A stretch of DNA of 28,242 nucleotides from Desulfobacteraceae bacterium (GCA_022712835.1 JAFLJU010000196.1:1-28242); one strand, 5' to 3'; counted from the first letter of the stretch, positions 7,539 to 16,210 are shown. Notes: a model not told the origin generated them from the letters alone. Translations and numbers: made by a program.

Positions 7539-8054
7539 TCAATCGATGGTTAGGCCCATGATCAAATCAACAATTGGATTTAAATCAAACCGTTTTAACA
7601 GGTGAATTTTCTTTTCCTGTGCTATAATTCGGTCGGAATCATCCAATGTGTCATCACAAATCACACCAACCACATTGTTTATACTGTGAAACAAAGGTTT
7701 TCGTTCTTTATGGGTTCGCCATACTTCCACTTTATGATAGGGGCCGGATATCCAGCCTTCAATCAACACAATTTCCGTGTTGATGTAATATGTATCAAGA
7801 ATTTTCCCTGGATCAGTTTGATTGTTTCTGGGTAAATAAATAGCTGCCATTGATGCATTAACCATACTCACAGGATAGGCTCCGGCTGTTCTGTGTATAT
7901 GGGAATCTTTTCCAGGTTTGTCCAGTTCATGTGGATGGGCACTGTGTTTTAACGTACCCACGCGTATATTTTTTTTAACCAGCGTCTCAATTAGTGCTGA
8001 GACCAGGGTTGTTTTTCCGCTGCCCGGATGGCCAATAATGTGAACCGGTGTCAT
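7539..8054 (-). CDS. mobB: MobB-type molybdopterin-guanine dinucleotide biosynthesis GTPase
   Basis: From the ATG at 8054 the protein has 171 residues and begins with a strand and the P-loop GHPGSGKTT (residues 8-16), then a loop GTLKHSAHPHELDKPGKDS and, in the middle, VLIEGWISGPYHKVEVWR, all typical of MobB. MobB binds GTP and assists MobA in attaching GMP to molybdopterin, giving the bis-MGD form of the cofactor. The frame stays open to 8138 but that extra segment lies wholly inside fdhD; the ATG at 8054 overlaps the fdhD stop as ATGA and gives the family's normal N-terminus. It is the last gene of the pad run. PadB, a DMSO-reductase-family enzyme, would need this cofactor. Confidence 0.88.
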   Translation of the reverse strand: MTPVHIIGHPGSGKTTLVSALIETLVKKNIRVGTLKHSAHPHELDKPGKDSHIHRTAGAYPVSMVNASMAAIYLPRNNQTDPGKILDTYYINTEIVLIEGWISGPYHKVEVWRTHKERKPLFHSINNVVGVICDDTLDDSDRIIAQEKKIHLLKRFDLNPIVDLIMGLTID

Positions 8055-8866
8055 TTTATTTGTTCTTTCTCCTTTTGCCTGGACGCAAACCTGTGTCCAC
8101 CGCAAAAAACAAACAAACTTTCTTTTTTGTTCCGGCAAACAATGGCCATGTCCAAACTGTCAGCCAGCTCAACGGCAAGGGCTGTCGGCCCTGAAACTGA
8201 AAATATGGCTAAAATTTTAGCACGTGCTGCCTTTTGAACCAGCTCATAGCTGATTCGAGATGACATAACCACAATACCCGCCCGATTAAGAGTTTCGTTT
8301 ATCAAAAGGGTTCCGATTGATTTATCCAGGGCATTATGTCGTCCGACATCCTCTCCCACGGACAACAGCCTTCCGTCTGGAGTAAAAATTGCGGCGGTAT
8401 GGGAACAATGGCGGCGGGTCTGGCAGTCTGAAAGTCTGTTAAGACATTGGGCGGCAACGTTTATATCCAGTTTCATCTCTTTTGGTACCGATGTTATATT
8501 CTGTTTAATATCATCGATCAATTCTTTGCCGCAGATACCACAGCTGGTCTGGCTGATAAATCCCTTTCGATTCAAAATATCCGGTATTTTTTTGACCCTT
8601 TCAGGCTTCAAGGTAGCTGTAACAACATTTACATCTTCATCGCAGTATCCAAGGGTTTCAAAATCCTCAAAAGAACCAACAATTCCCTCGGCCAGACAAA
8701 ACCCGGCAACATGGGCAAGTTCTTCACCGGGCGTTCGCATAACCATGGTATAAGCCTTACCCTGCACACGAATTGAAAGGGGCGTTTCCTGGATCAAACC
8801 CAAACTGATTTGATCCTGTTCTCCGCCTGAAAATATATCGATTGTACGCTTTTTATAACCTGTCAC
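8051..8866 (-). CDS. fdhD: FdhD, sulfurtransferase for Mo-cofactor sulfuration
   Basis: The 271-residue protein has the FdhD catalytic loop SCGICGK with Cys109 and Cys112, preceded by the family's RTPGEELAHVAGFCLAEGI and followed by SVGEDVGRHNALDK and VMSSRISYELVQKA. FdhD receives sulfur from a cysteine desulfurase and places it on the Mo atom of bis-MGD in formate dehydrogenase. The start is GTG at 8866 with GAGGTG upstream; it follows the MoeA-like gene by 18 bases and overlaps mobB by four bases. No formate dehydrogenase gene lies in the window, which makes PadB, eight genes earlier at most, the likely client; this is inference from position. Confidence 0.92.
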   Translation of the reverse strand: MTGYKKRTIDIFSGGEQDQISLGLIQETPLSIRVQGKAYTMVMRTPGEELAHVAGFCLAEGIVGSFEDFETLGYCDEDVNVVTATLKPERVKKIPDILNRKGFISQTSCGICGKELIDDIKQNITSVPKEMKLDINVAAQCLNRLSDCQTRRHCSHTAAIFTPDGRLLSVGEDVGRHNALDKSIGTLLINETLNRAGIVVMSSRISYELVQKAARAKILAIFSVSGPTALAVELADSLDMAIVCRNKKESLFVFCGGHRFASRQKEKEQIK

Positions 8867-8884
8867 TGGCCCACCTCTTCGGGA

Positions 8885-9919
8885 TTAAACGCCTTTTCCA
8901 AAGCCACAAAGCGGAAATCTGCATTCCTTGCAATTCAGACAAAGTCCGCCATGACCTAAAAATGCCAACTCTTTTTTACCGATATGTTCACCTGCCATTA
9001 TTCTTGGCAGTATCAGGTCTAAGGCTGTAATCCTGTGGTACAGCCCACAGCCTGGGACACCCAAAAGCGGTATATCATTGATATATCCCACAAGGAACAT
9101 TGCCCCCGGCAGTACTGCAGTCCCGTAATGCACCTCTGTTGCACCCGCCTGGCGGATACCCATTCTTGTCACGTCATCGGGGTCCACACTCATACCACCG
9201 CTTAATATAATGAGGCCACACTCTGACTCCAGGCATTTTAAAATAGTTTTTTTGATCAGGTCGGAATCGTCGGGCACATATTCCACACTGGATATAAAGG
9301 AACCAAGATCTTTGATTTTCTTTGACAAAATTGGAGCAAACTTATCTTCAATCAGGCCGTCATACACCTCGCTGCCTGTAATAATCAGTCCTGTCTTAAG
9401 ATTTTTTAACGGTTTAACACGGATAAGACCATTCCCTATACCGGCACCAATCTGGGCAGCACGTTCAATAGCGGGTCTTTTCATAACCAAAGGAATTGCC
9501 CGGGTGGCAGCCACCAGATCCCCTTTTTTGACAAGACCATGATTATGCTGGGTGGCGCACATCACTTCTTCAACCAGGTTGAATGCAGCCAAAGATGCAA
9601 TATCGACACAAAGAATACCGTCAAATTCGGCATGGAAGGTAATCTTTCCTTCTTTTGGGGTATTCTCCCATTTTATCCCAACACCCGCCAGACCTTTTGC
9701 CAGAAGCTCCACTGCCTGGTTTTCATGGATCTCATCCTCTTCCATCTCCAACAGGTAGAGATGATTTTTACCCAGTTTTTGAAGATGACAGATATCTCCA
9801 TCACAAACGGTATGACCTTTTCTAAATGCAGGCCCCTTAAATTCACCCGGTCTGATTTCAGTAATATCATGGGCCAGTTGGGAGCCGACTGCTTCATGAA
9901 CAGGCACTTTTGTCAGCAT
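8885..9919 (-). CDS. MoeA-like molybdopterin-binding protein with Cys-rich tail
   Basis: The 344-residue protein has an N-terminal MoeA-like region and a molybdopterin-binding (MoCF/MogA fold) domain at about residues 175-320, seen as GLIITGSEVYDGL, IILSGGMSVDPDDVTRMGI and a C-terminal PLLGVPGCG. MoeA-type proteins insert molybdate into adenylylated molybdopterin. It is shorter than full MoeA (about 400) and ends with Cys327, Cys330, Cys333 and Cys338 (CLNCKECRFPLC), a C-x2-C-x2-C-x4-C set that could bind zinc or an Fe-S cluster. AAAGGAG supports the ATG. It lies between the FmdE-like gene and fdhD in the Mo-cofactor section of the pad run. Metal insertion is likely, but not certain for this shortened form. 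Confidence 0.82.
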   Translation of the reverse strand: MLTKVPVHEAVGSQLAHDITEIRPGEFKGPAFRKGHTVCDGDICHLQKLGKNHLYLLEMEEDEIHENQAVELLAKGLAGVGIKWENTPKEGKITFHAEFDGILCVDIASLAAFNLVEEVMCATQHNHGLVKKGDLVAATRAIPLVMKRPAIERAAQIGAGIGNGLIRVKPLKNLKTGLIITGSEVYDGLIEDKFAPILSKKIKDLGSFISSVEYVPDDSDLIKKTILKCLESECGLIILSGGMSVDPDDVTRMGIRQAGATEVHYGTAVLPGAMFLVGYINDIPLLGVPGCGLYHRITALDLILPRIMAGEHIGKKELAFLGHGGLCLNCKECRFPLCGFGKGV

Positions 9920-9958
9920 GCAATTTCTCCTTTATCATCATAAAAATTATTATTTCCA

Positions 9959-10618
9959 TCATACAGCTGTTTGAATCGGCAATGTTAATTTTGGTTCGCA
10001 ATTCATATGCCCCAAAGATATTTCATAGGCGTCTGAAAAATAAACATCCTTGGTGCAGGGCCGACAGACAGGTACATTGTCAATCATCACCTCTCGATGA
10101 TCACGGACCACCTGGCCGCACCGGCTGCATATGATTTTGCTGCGGGTCGGGCCTGGCATATCATAATCGTTAAGCTTTGCCCTTACCGCCTGTACCCTGA
10201 ACAAAACAGAATCGGGCATGAGCTTGTATGCCGCCAGCTGCTGGGCTGCTTTTCCTTCAATTTCCGGAGCGTAAACCTGTGCAAGATCTCTTGCGTCTTC
10301 AGTGGAGACAATCCGGAATGCCCTTTGAGTTTCAAGATTAAGGAATGTAGCGGCCATAATCCCGTAATTCATAAATTTCAAGCTCCGCCTGCCCAATTTT
10401 ACGCCTGTGACATGGGCCACGGCGTCCCCTGCACACCGGTCCATTTCAAGATACACAATGAGCTTTTTTATTTGAGTACGGCTTTGGGGATCATCCAACC
10501 CGATCAGGCGACACCCTAACATGGCCATACGGACACCGATCACCTGGCCGGGACATAAATGACCGTGTATTTCTGCTGATTCAGCTAAAAGGGTTTCAAA
10601 ATCTTTTTGAGTCATCAT
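9959..10618 (-). CDS. FmdE-family protein with C-terminal zinc ribbon
   Basis: The 219-residue protein starts with the FmdE signature HGHLCPG (residues 18-24), followed by MDRCAGDAVAHVTG, which is also conserved in the family. A C-terminal zinc ribbon uses Cys164, Cys167, Cys185 and Cys188 (CSRC and CRPC). FmdE was named as a subunit of methanogen formylmethanofuran dehydrogenase, a Mo/W enzyme, but in bacteria related genes cluster with molybdenum cofactor genes and Mo enzymes. A role in metal or cofactor handling is therefore likely, though unproved. It follows padD by 91 bases holding a hairpin and precedes the MoeA-like gene by 39. GAGGG lies before two adjacent ATG codons; either could start the protein. 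Confidence 0.85.
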   Translation of the reverse strand: MMTQKDFETLLAESAEIHGHLCPGQVIGVRMAMLGCRLIGLDDPQSRTQIKKLIVYLEMDRCAGDAVAHVTGVKLGRRSLKFMNYGIMAATFLNLETQRAFRIVSTEDARDLAQVYAPEIEGKAAQQLAAYKLMPDSVLFRVQAVRAKLNDYDMPGPTRSKIICSRCGQVVRDHREVMIDNVPVCRPCTKDVYFSDAYEISLGHMNCEPKLTLPIQTAV

Positions 10619-10642
10619 TTATTCCCTCTAAAACATTTGAAT

Positions 10643-10677
10643 GGAGGGCTCTCCCAAAGGTTATAGAAGAGCCCTTC
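10643..10677. terminator. Hairpin between padD and the FmdE-like gene
   Basis: AGGGCTCT at 10645-10652 pairs with AGAGCCCT at 10668-10675, extended by G-U and G-C to about 10 pairs around a 15-base loop. On the minus strand, the direction of transcription here, no T run follows, so it may lower read-through or protect an RNA end and not fully stop transcription. On the plus strand a T8 tract follows 8 bases later. Confidence 0.4.
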
Positions 10678-10709
10678 TATGCAGTTTTTTTTAAATTAAC
10701 AATATTCAA

Positions 10710-11600
10710 TCAAACAGTGGAATGACTTAATGGCGGAGAATAGAGAGCCGATTTAAACAATACCATCTTAAGACCAAAATCTCCTATCAGTTCCGCGATA
10801 GCCACAAGAAGCAGTACAAAGACAGCCGTGGAACCGGTTAAGGCCAAAAGCCCAGCTGCGATAATTCCCACAAGCACAACATATCCCAGAAACCATTTTT
10901 GATGTTCGCCAAAAAGCAATTGCCGAACAGTTGCCATACCCGTGCTACTATTGTAAGCCGTGCCATGGAGCATACTTAAAATCGATATTAAAGTAATCGC
11001 AATGAGGACTAATTCTGCTGTTTTCAAGAGATGTAAAGCAGCGGGATCTGCAGCCAAAAAGGAGTTGACGCCAAAAAGAAGCGTTATCGTTACGCCACCC
11101 ATAAGCCCATAAACAAGGCTTATTACCGGCATTAAACCGGTGTTCCACAAAGGAAGGGATGGAGAATGGGACAGAACATACCCCAAATAAATCATCACAA
11201 TAAAAGTACCGGTCATTGCCAGGAAGAATACAATACCTCCCAAGGCAGGGCCAAATATTGCCCATTTCAGATTTACCATATGCAAAAAGCCAAACCCAGT
11301 GAACAGGATCGCCCCCACAATACCGCGGCTTATCCATGCGGTTCGCACATTCATGATAGCCCGCCAAAATCTTAAGGGTTGTCCAAGATGCATGAAAAGA
11401 GCCGCTGGTTTGAAAAAAGTAGTCAGAATCCAACCAAAAATCATACCGGGCATGTAATTATAAAATGCCGAGACAAAAAATGTACCGGCTCCCACATCGC
11501 CAAAGAAAAATGCCAAAGCGATTTTCCAGCCCCATGCATCCTGCTTTCTATACCCGACTCTATATTCATCACCCACAATATCATACGTTCTTAAAGGCAT
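10710..11600 (-). CDS. padD: NrfD-type membrane subunit, likely PadD of phenylacetyl-CoA:acceptor oxidoreductase
   Basis: The 296-residue protein is strongly hydrophobic, with about eight predicted membrane segments, beginning near residue 25 (WKIALAFFFGDVGAGTFFVS) and the last near 260-280. The opening pattern of a cytosolic start, then a segment rich in Gly and aromatic residues, is that of NrfD/PsrC-type quinone-reactive anchors. In phenylacetyl-CoA:acceptor oxidoreductase the membrane subunit hands electrons from the Fe-S subunit to the quinone pool. It follows the Fe-S subunit gene by 24 bases. The specific name rests on the PadB match and on the phenylglyoxylate dehydrogenase genes upstream; on its own it would only be called NrfD family. 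Confidence 0.75.
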   Translation of the reverse strand: MPLRTYDIVGDEYRVGYRKQDAWGWKIALAFFFGDVGAGTFFVSAFYNYMPGMIFGWILTTFFKPAALFMHLGQPLRFWRAIMNVRTAWISRGIVGAILFTGFGFLHMVNLKWAIFGPALGGIVFFLAMTGTFIVMIYLGYVLSHSPSLPLWNTGLMPVISLVYGLMGGVTITLLFGVNSFLAADPAALHLLKTAELVLIAITLISILSMLHGTAYNSSTGMATVRQLLFGEHQKWFLGYVVLVGIIAAGLLALTGSTAVFVLLLVAIAELIGDFGLKMVLFKSALYSPPLSHSTV

Positions 11601-11624
11601 AATTCCCTCCTGTTCGTTTTCATG

Positions 11625-12242
11625 TTAATCAACATAAAAAACTTTTGGTTTAGTATTCAGTTCGGCCAGAGCCTGATACCCTTTTCTTGCCTGGATCAGC
11701 TTGCGAGGTTCACTGTTTGGGTCGTTAAGATCTCCAAAAACCCGGGCCTCTGTGGGGCATGTGGTGGAGCATGCAGGAAGAAGCCCTTGGCCAACCCTCT
11801 CATGGCAAAATGTACACTTTACAGCGGTTCCAATGGTAAATCGCGGGTATCCCTGGGTTTCAAAAGGTGTCAGATCTCCGCTTTTATGGAGCCCGGCTTC
11901 AAACGTTTCCGCTTTGAGTTTCGCCCTTTTTTTATAGGGGCAAGCCACGATACAAGCGCCGCATCCGATACATTTGTCATCATCCACCAGCACGATTCCT
12001 TCATCCGTTATATAGGTGGCTGTGGTAGGACACACCCTTGCGCAGGGAGCATCTTCGCAGTGGTTACAAATAGTGGGGACATAGACCCTGGTGACATTGG
12101 GATATGTTCCGATTTCCTCACTCAGGGTTTCCGTCCAGGCGATTCCATTTGGAACACTGTTTTCCGCTTTACATGCAACCGTGCAGGCATTACACCCAAT
12201 GCACCGTTTTAAATCCAATACCATTCCGTATTTTACAGTCAT
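11625..12242 (-). CDS. padC: 4x[4Fe-4S] ferredoxin subunit, likely PadC
   Basis: The 205-residue protein has the four cysteine groups of DmsB/PsrB-type subunits: CIGCNACTVACK (from about residue 15), CNHCEDAPCARVCP, CIGCGACIVACPYKKR and CTFCHERVGQGLLPAC followed by STTCP. These hold four [4Fe-4S] clusters in a chain between the Mo subunit and the membrane anchor. There is no signal peptide. It lies 12 bases after padB and 24 before padD, so the Mo, Fe-S and membrane genes are tightly coupled. In Thauera and Aromatoleum the phenylacetyl-CoA oxidising enzyme has this same three-part make-up. The family alone would also fit other DMSO-reductase-type enzymes; the operon decides. Confidence 0.8.
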   Translation of the reverse strand: MTVKYGMVLDLKRCIGCNACTVACKAENSVPNGIAWTETLSEEIGTYPNVTRVYVPTICNHCEDAPCARVCPTTATYITDEGIVLVDDDKCIGCGACIVACPYKKRAKLKAETFEAGLHKSGDLTPFETQGYPRFTIGTAVKCTFCHERVGQGLLPACSTTCPTEARVFGDLNDPNSEPRKLIQARKGYQALAELNTKPKVFYVD

Positions 12243-12254
12243 ATGCGACCTCCC

Positions 12255-14846
12255 TTATTTAGCATAGCGATATTTTGAAAGTTCACTTTTAACGATTTCT
12301 TCATCATTGGGATTTTTTCTGAAAAGCTCTACCCTTACCTTGGCAGCTGTTTCCATTTGCCCGCTGCATCCGCAGGTATTTTTCAGGTTTGCAGGAAGAA
12401 GCCTGTTATAATGTCCCCCACCGGCTTTTACCACGGCATGATAACCTGTCCAGCGCGACAATGCATTGGAGACACCAACTGTTTCAATGTGCATGCCTTC
12501 TGTGACTCTGGCAAGACCCATAATGGTGCCATAATTGGAGGTTAATTTAATAAGATCCCCATTTTCTATACCCCGTTTTTTTGCGGCAACGGTGTTGATA
12601 AGAATCCCCATGTGAACAGGATTCTTGTGTACAATATCGGCAATCCAGGGGATACTAAGGTTTTCGCCAAAGTTTACCTCCACATCCTTGAATGTGATGG
12701 CATACATGTCAAACTCATCCGGTTCCTTGTGAACCGGGTCTAAAACCGCCGTTGGAATCGCCTGGTAGTCGTCCCATTCCCAGATATCATAGAAAGGCAC
12801 CTTGGATTTTTTCATATTTTCCTGGAGCTCCACCTTTCTGGTAAGAATATCTTCAATGTAAAAATGAATTCTCTGGCCTTCCCATGGGCGGTAAAATTTA
12901 TCCGGCCTTCTCATGGTACTGGCATGGCCTTTTTCCTTAAACCAATTAAGATCCTTATTGTCCCACATCTTGCCTTTTCTTTCGGCAATTTCCTTGTCCG
13001 AATACTTTATCCCGGGTTTAAGCATGAGTTCAGGTTTTTCAAAAAACATATTTGCAAAATTCTGAGCCTCATTCCAATTATCAAGGATGCCGACTCTTTC
13101 GGAAATTTCATTGAAAATTTCTTCTTCACTCTTGCAGTCCCAAAGCGGTTCAATGGCAGGCTGTGTAAGACACGGCCCTTCCGTTATGGGGGGTTCGATC
13201 ATCACCATGTTCCAGCGCTCTAAGTTATCAAGGGTTGGCAGGACAATATCCGCCCAGGCAGTGGTTTCGTTGAGCAGAATATCTATGGCAACAATAAACC
13301 GCATATTGCGCAGAATTTCAAAATATTTATCCTGGGGCCCGTTCAGGTTCCACAATGGATTGGAATGACAGATAAGCATGGTATCCGGTTTATAGTCCAT
13401 TCCCCATTTCTCCGGCTCAAAATAGGTTTGGGTGATGAGGTGTCCGGGATCAACGCCAAGGGGGAAATAATCCATTAAATGGGCGGTGTTCGGCGGATAG
13501 GCGTAGGGGACTTCAGGGTGAAGCTGATGGGGGGTTGTTTTAATTTGTCCGCTTTCGCCTTCCCATATGTGACCTCGGTCAATCATGAAATCATCCAGGG
13601 TAAACCCGACGTGCCCCCCGGGTGCGTCAATGCAGCCAACAAGAAAATTCACCAGTTTAAAGGCATGATTCGTTTGGGTGCCAGTTTTATGGCCCTGGGC
13701 ACCCCTGTAGTAATTGTAGGCAGCGGGTCTGAAGGGCAGTTCTTTTCCGTCTATAGTAATGGTGGACCCTATACTTGCGGCCTTGGCAAAATCTCTTGCA
13801 ATGCGCTGGATGGTTTCTGCCGGAACCGTGGTAATTTCGGAAATCAGCTCAGGGGTGCACTTGCTTATGTTCGTTTTAAAGAGCTGGAAGGCGGGAGATA
13901 CCTTGACACCCTCAACCTCATATTCTCCTTCAAGGGCGAAATCTTTAATGGTCTTGTCATCCCAGAGTTTCGCCTTATTATCAACCGAATCCCAGACATA
14001 CATTTTTTTATCTTTATTTCGGACAAAAAAACCATCCGGCCCCACAAGATAAACCGCATTGGTGTCTTTTTTCAGAAACTTGACATCGTAAAGATTTTCT
14101 TCAATCATCACATGGCACAGACCCAGGGCAAAATGCCGGTCTGTTGCAGGCCTGATGGGAACCCATTCGTCGGATTTAGCTGCTGATATGGAAAGCCTTG
14201 GTTCCACGGTGACAAGTTTCATACCACGATCGACCCGGGCTCTTGCCATATGACGGGCCGCACCAGCCATATGGAGATGGGAGGAAAAACCGTCTCCACC
14301 ACCATTATTTATCCAATAATTGCAATGCTCCGTGTCATTTCCGGCAGCAAAGGAGGAGTGGATAAACCCATTCATGGGATGATACCCGCCACCGCACTGG
14401 GTTCCAACAACACTGAAGTAATTTGCATTTCCACCAAAAGCTGCCGGCCATGCCCATAAATAAAGTTTATGGAAATCATTAATGGCAGGCAACAGTTTTC
14501 GGGGATCATCATCAAAGGTTTTTTTCAGCTCTTTTCCCACGGTATCCAGGGCTTCATCCCATGAAATGGGAACCCAGCCCGGATCATCATCCGGCCCTTT
14601 TCTCGGATTGGTTCGCTTCATGGGCGTTTTGATGCGCTGGGGGTCATAAAGCCTCATGAGAGAGGAATTACCTTTTGGGCAAAGACCTCCTTCATTGCTG
14701 GGGTTGGTAGGATTACCCTCAACCTTGTTTACCACACCTTCATCAGTCACATGAACCCTTGTGCTACATGAGTGAAGACACATTTTACAGGTCGAATTAA
14801 TCCATTTCCCGGATTTTACAGAATTTTGTACAACAGTTGCAGGCAT
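12255..14846 (-). CDS. padB: Molybdopterin oxidoreductase, likely PadB of phenylacetyl-CoA:acceptor oxidoreductase
   Basis: The 863-residue DMSO-reductase-family protein would oxidise the alpha-methylene of phenylacetyl-CoA to the keto level, yielding phenylglyoxylate, with four electrons passed to quinone. An N-terminal [4Fe-4S] domain uses Cys20, Cys23, Cys27 and Cys56 (CKMCLHSC and GGLCPKG). Bis-MGD-binding regions follow, for example SSHLHMAGAARHMARARVD and VTVEPRLS near residues 195-225, and a C-terminal dinucleotide-binding domain with GILINTVAAKKRGIENGD. Cys151 in GTQCGGGYHP sits where many family members place the Mo ligand. No twin-arginine signal is present, so the active site is cytoplasmic, as needed for a CoA ester. 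It starts 17 bases after the beta subunit of phenylglyoxylate dehydrogenase. The name rests on family resemblance plus this context. Confidence 0.78.
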   Translation of the reverse strand: MPATVVQNSVKSGKWINSTCKMCLHSCSTRVHVTDEGVVNKVEGNPTNPSNEGGLCPKGNSSLMRLYDPQRIKTPMKRTNPRKGPDDDPGWVPISWDEALDTVGKELKKTFDDDPRKLLPAINDFHKLYLWAWPAAFGGNANYFSVVGTQCGGGYHPMNGFIHSSFAAGNDTEHCNYWINNGGGDGFSSHLHMAGAARHMARARVDRGMKLVTVEPRLSISAAKSDEWVPIRPATDRHFALGLCHVMIEENLYDVKFLKKDTNAVYLVGPDGFFVRNKDKKMYVWDSVDNKAKLWDDKTIKDFALEGEYEVEGVKVSPAFQLFKTNISKCTPELISEITTVPAETIQRIARDFAKAASIGSTITIDGKELPFRPAAYNYYRGAQGHKTGTQTNHAFKLVNFLVGCIDAPGGHVGFTLDDFMIDRGHIWEGESGQIKTTPHQLHPEVPYAYPPNTAHLMDYFPLGVDPGHLITQTYFEPEKWGMDYKPDTMLICHSNPLWNLNGPQDKYFEILRNMRFIVAIDILLNETTAWADIVLPTLDNLERWNMVMIEPPITEGPCLTQPAIEPLWDCKSEEEIFNEISERVGILDNWNEAQNFANMFFEKPELMLKPGIKYSDKEIAERKGKMWDNKDLNWFKEKGHASTMRRPDKFYRPWEGQRIHFYIEDILTRKVELQENMKKSKVPFYDIWEWDDYQAIPTAVLDPVHKEPDEFDMYAITFKDVEVNFGENLSIPWIADIVHKNPVHMGILINTVAAKKRGIENGDLIKLTSNYGTIMGLARVTEGMHIETVGVSNALSRWTGYHAVVKAGGGHYNRLLPANLKNTCGCSGQMETAAKVRVELFRKNPNDEEIVKSELSKYRYAK

Positions 14847-14863
14847 ACTCCATCTCCTTTTGT

Positions 14864-16183
14864 CTATGATTTTGCCATGTTCTTCAATATCTCAATCCTT
14901 CTGTCTCTAATCTCTTGAATATACTCAAGCTGGGCATCATCAAGATGCCTGTATTTACCAATAAGAAAAAGGTAGTCTTTTATTGAAATGGGATCATCCA
15001 CTGGGTGGGTAAACTCAAACTTTTTTGTTTCATCTGTATATTCCCATAGCGGCATAAGATTTGACCTTACTGCTCTTCTGCCGACCTCAATGAGTTTTTC
15101 CGGCGGGAAACGCCAACCCGTGGGGCAAGGAGAAAATACATGCAGATATGCCATTCCTTTTTTAGATGCCTCGTGGGCCTTTTCCAGCTTCTCAAAATAG
15201 TCATCCATGAAAGCCGTGGAAGCCGTGGCAACATACTCACAGTTGTGCATCAGCATAATGAGGGGAAGGTATTTGGCATCCCGGGTTTTACCTTTTAAGG
15301 CGGCCCCAACCGGTGTCGTGGATGTCCATGCTCCATAGGGGGTTGTACTTGACCTTTGAACTCCGGTGTTCATATACCCTTCGTTATCAATACAGATATA
15401 AATCATCCGTTCCCCACGTTCAGCAGCACCTGACAGGGACTGAAAACCGACATCTGCAGTGCCGCCATCTCCGGCAAAGGCCATCATGGTGATATCCCGG
15501 CCTATCCGTTCATAATATCTTTTTATCCCTGCCAGCATGGAGGCTGTATTGGTAAGCAAGGGGTGAAAGGAGGGCACCTTTGTGGCTGTAACCCCGTTAA
15601 CACCAACTGCCCCGACCCCTGCAGTACATCCCGGCGGAATGGCAAGGATGGTATTTGAACCGATTTTCCTTAAAGAATGCCTGAAAAGTAGTTCTGTGTT
15701 ACACCCGAGGCAGGCTGAAATACCAGGAGAAACAAGATCTTCCTTATCTCCCACATCGTTATAGATCTTTGTGTTATCAAGAAACACCAGAGCCGATTTT
15801 TCACATGCCTTTACGCAGACTGGGTCTTGATCACAAAGTTCACACTTCATCACCTTCTCTGTAATGGGGTTGGTCGTGATACCTGCATAGGCACAGCTAA
15901 GGGTACATATTTTACAGCCGATACAGGTGTCATCCTTTGAAACGATGCCTGTTTCAGGATCTTTTGACAGTGCTCCCAAGGGACAGTTTTGAACACATTC
16001 AGGCTCGCCGCACTGGCGACACAGGGCCAGTCCGAATTTATCGTTTTTATCTTTTGCAATTTGAATACGCGAATTTTCAATGGCGCCCTCTTCATCAAAG
16101 AGTAAAGCGCAGGCCTTCACACAGTCATCACATCCGTCACATTTGTCCGGATAAAAAGCAATGGTAGAGTAACTATTCCCCAA
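14864..16183 (-). CDS. padI: Phenylglyoxylate dehydrogenase beta subunit (ferredoxin + TPP domains)
   Basis: The 439-residue protein joins an N-terminal multi-cluster ferredoxin region (residues 1 to about 140) to the thiamine-diphosphate beta domain of 2-oxoacid oxidoreductases. The ferredoxin part has cysteine groups at 15/18/21/25, 55/58/63/67, 87/90/93/97 and 114/117/123/127, enough for four [4Fe-4S] clusters. The TPP motif runs from GDG at 238-240 to DNEGYMNTG at 266-274. Beta subunits of pyruvate-type enzymes are usually about 290-310 residues without this ferredoxin part. It would decarboxylate phenylglyoxylate and form benzoyl-CoA together with the alpha subunit. It lies 27 bases after the flavoprotein subunit. 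Confidence 0.78.
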   Translation of the reverse strand: MGNSYSTIAFYPDKCDGCDDCVKACALLFDEEGAIENSRIQIAKDKNDKFGLALCRQCGEPECVQNCPLGALSKDPETGIVSKDDTCIGCKICTLSCAYAGITTNPITEKVMKCELCDQDPVCVKACEKSALVFLDNTKIYNDVGDKEDLVSPGISACLGCNTELLFRHSLRKIGSNTILAIPPGCTAGVGAVGVNGVTATKVPSFHPLLTNTASMLAGIKRYYERIGRDITMMAFAGDGGTADVGFQSLSGAAERGERMIYICIDNEGYMNTGVQRSSTTPYGAWTSTTPVGAALKGKTRDAKYLPLIMLMHNCEYVATASTAFMDDYFEKLEKAHEASKKGMAYLHVFSPCPTGWRFPPEKLIEVGRRAVRSNLMPLWEYTDETKKFEFTHPVDDPISIKDYLFLIGKYRHLDDAQLEYIQEIRDRRIEILKNMAKS

Positions 16184-16210
16184 AACCGTATCTCCTTTTA
16201 GTAAACCTGT

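Noticed and set aside
8055..8138. Earlier start for MobB, adding 28 residues
   Set aside because: The added residues lie inside fdhD and precede the normal MobB N-terminus; the ATGA overlap gives a better start.
13479..14186. A 235-codon open frame on the plus strand, opposite padB
   Set aside because: It is fully inside a well-supported gene on the other strand and its translation resembles no protein; it is a by-product of padB codon use.
10710..14846. DMSO, polysulfide or thiosulfate reductase
   Set aside because: No twin-arginine signal on the large subunit, and the genes run directly on from the phenylglyoxylate dehydrogenase set.
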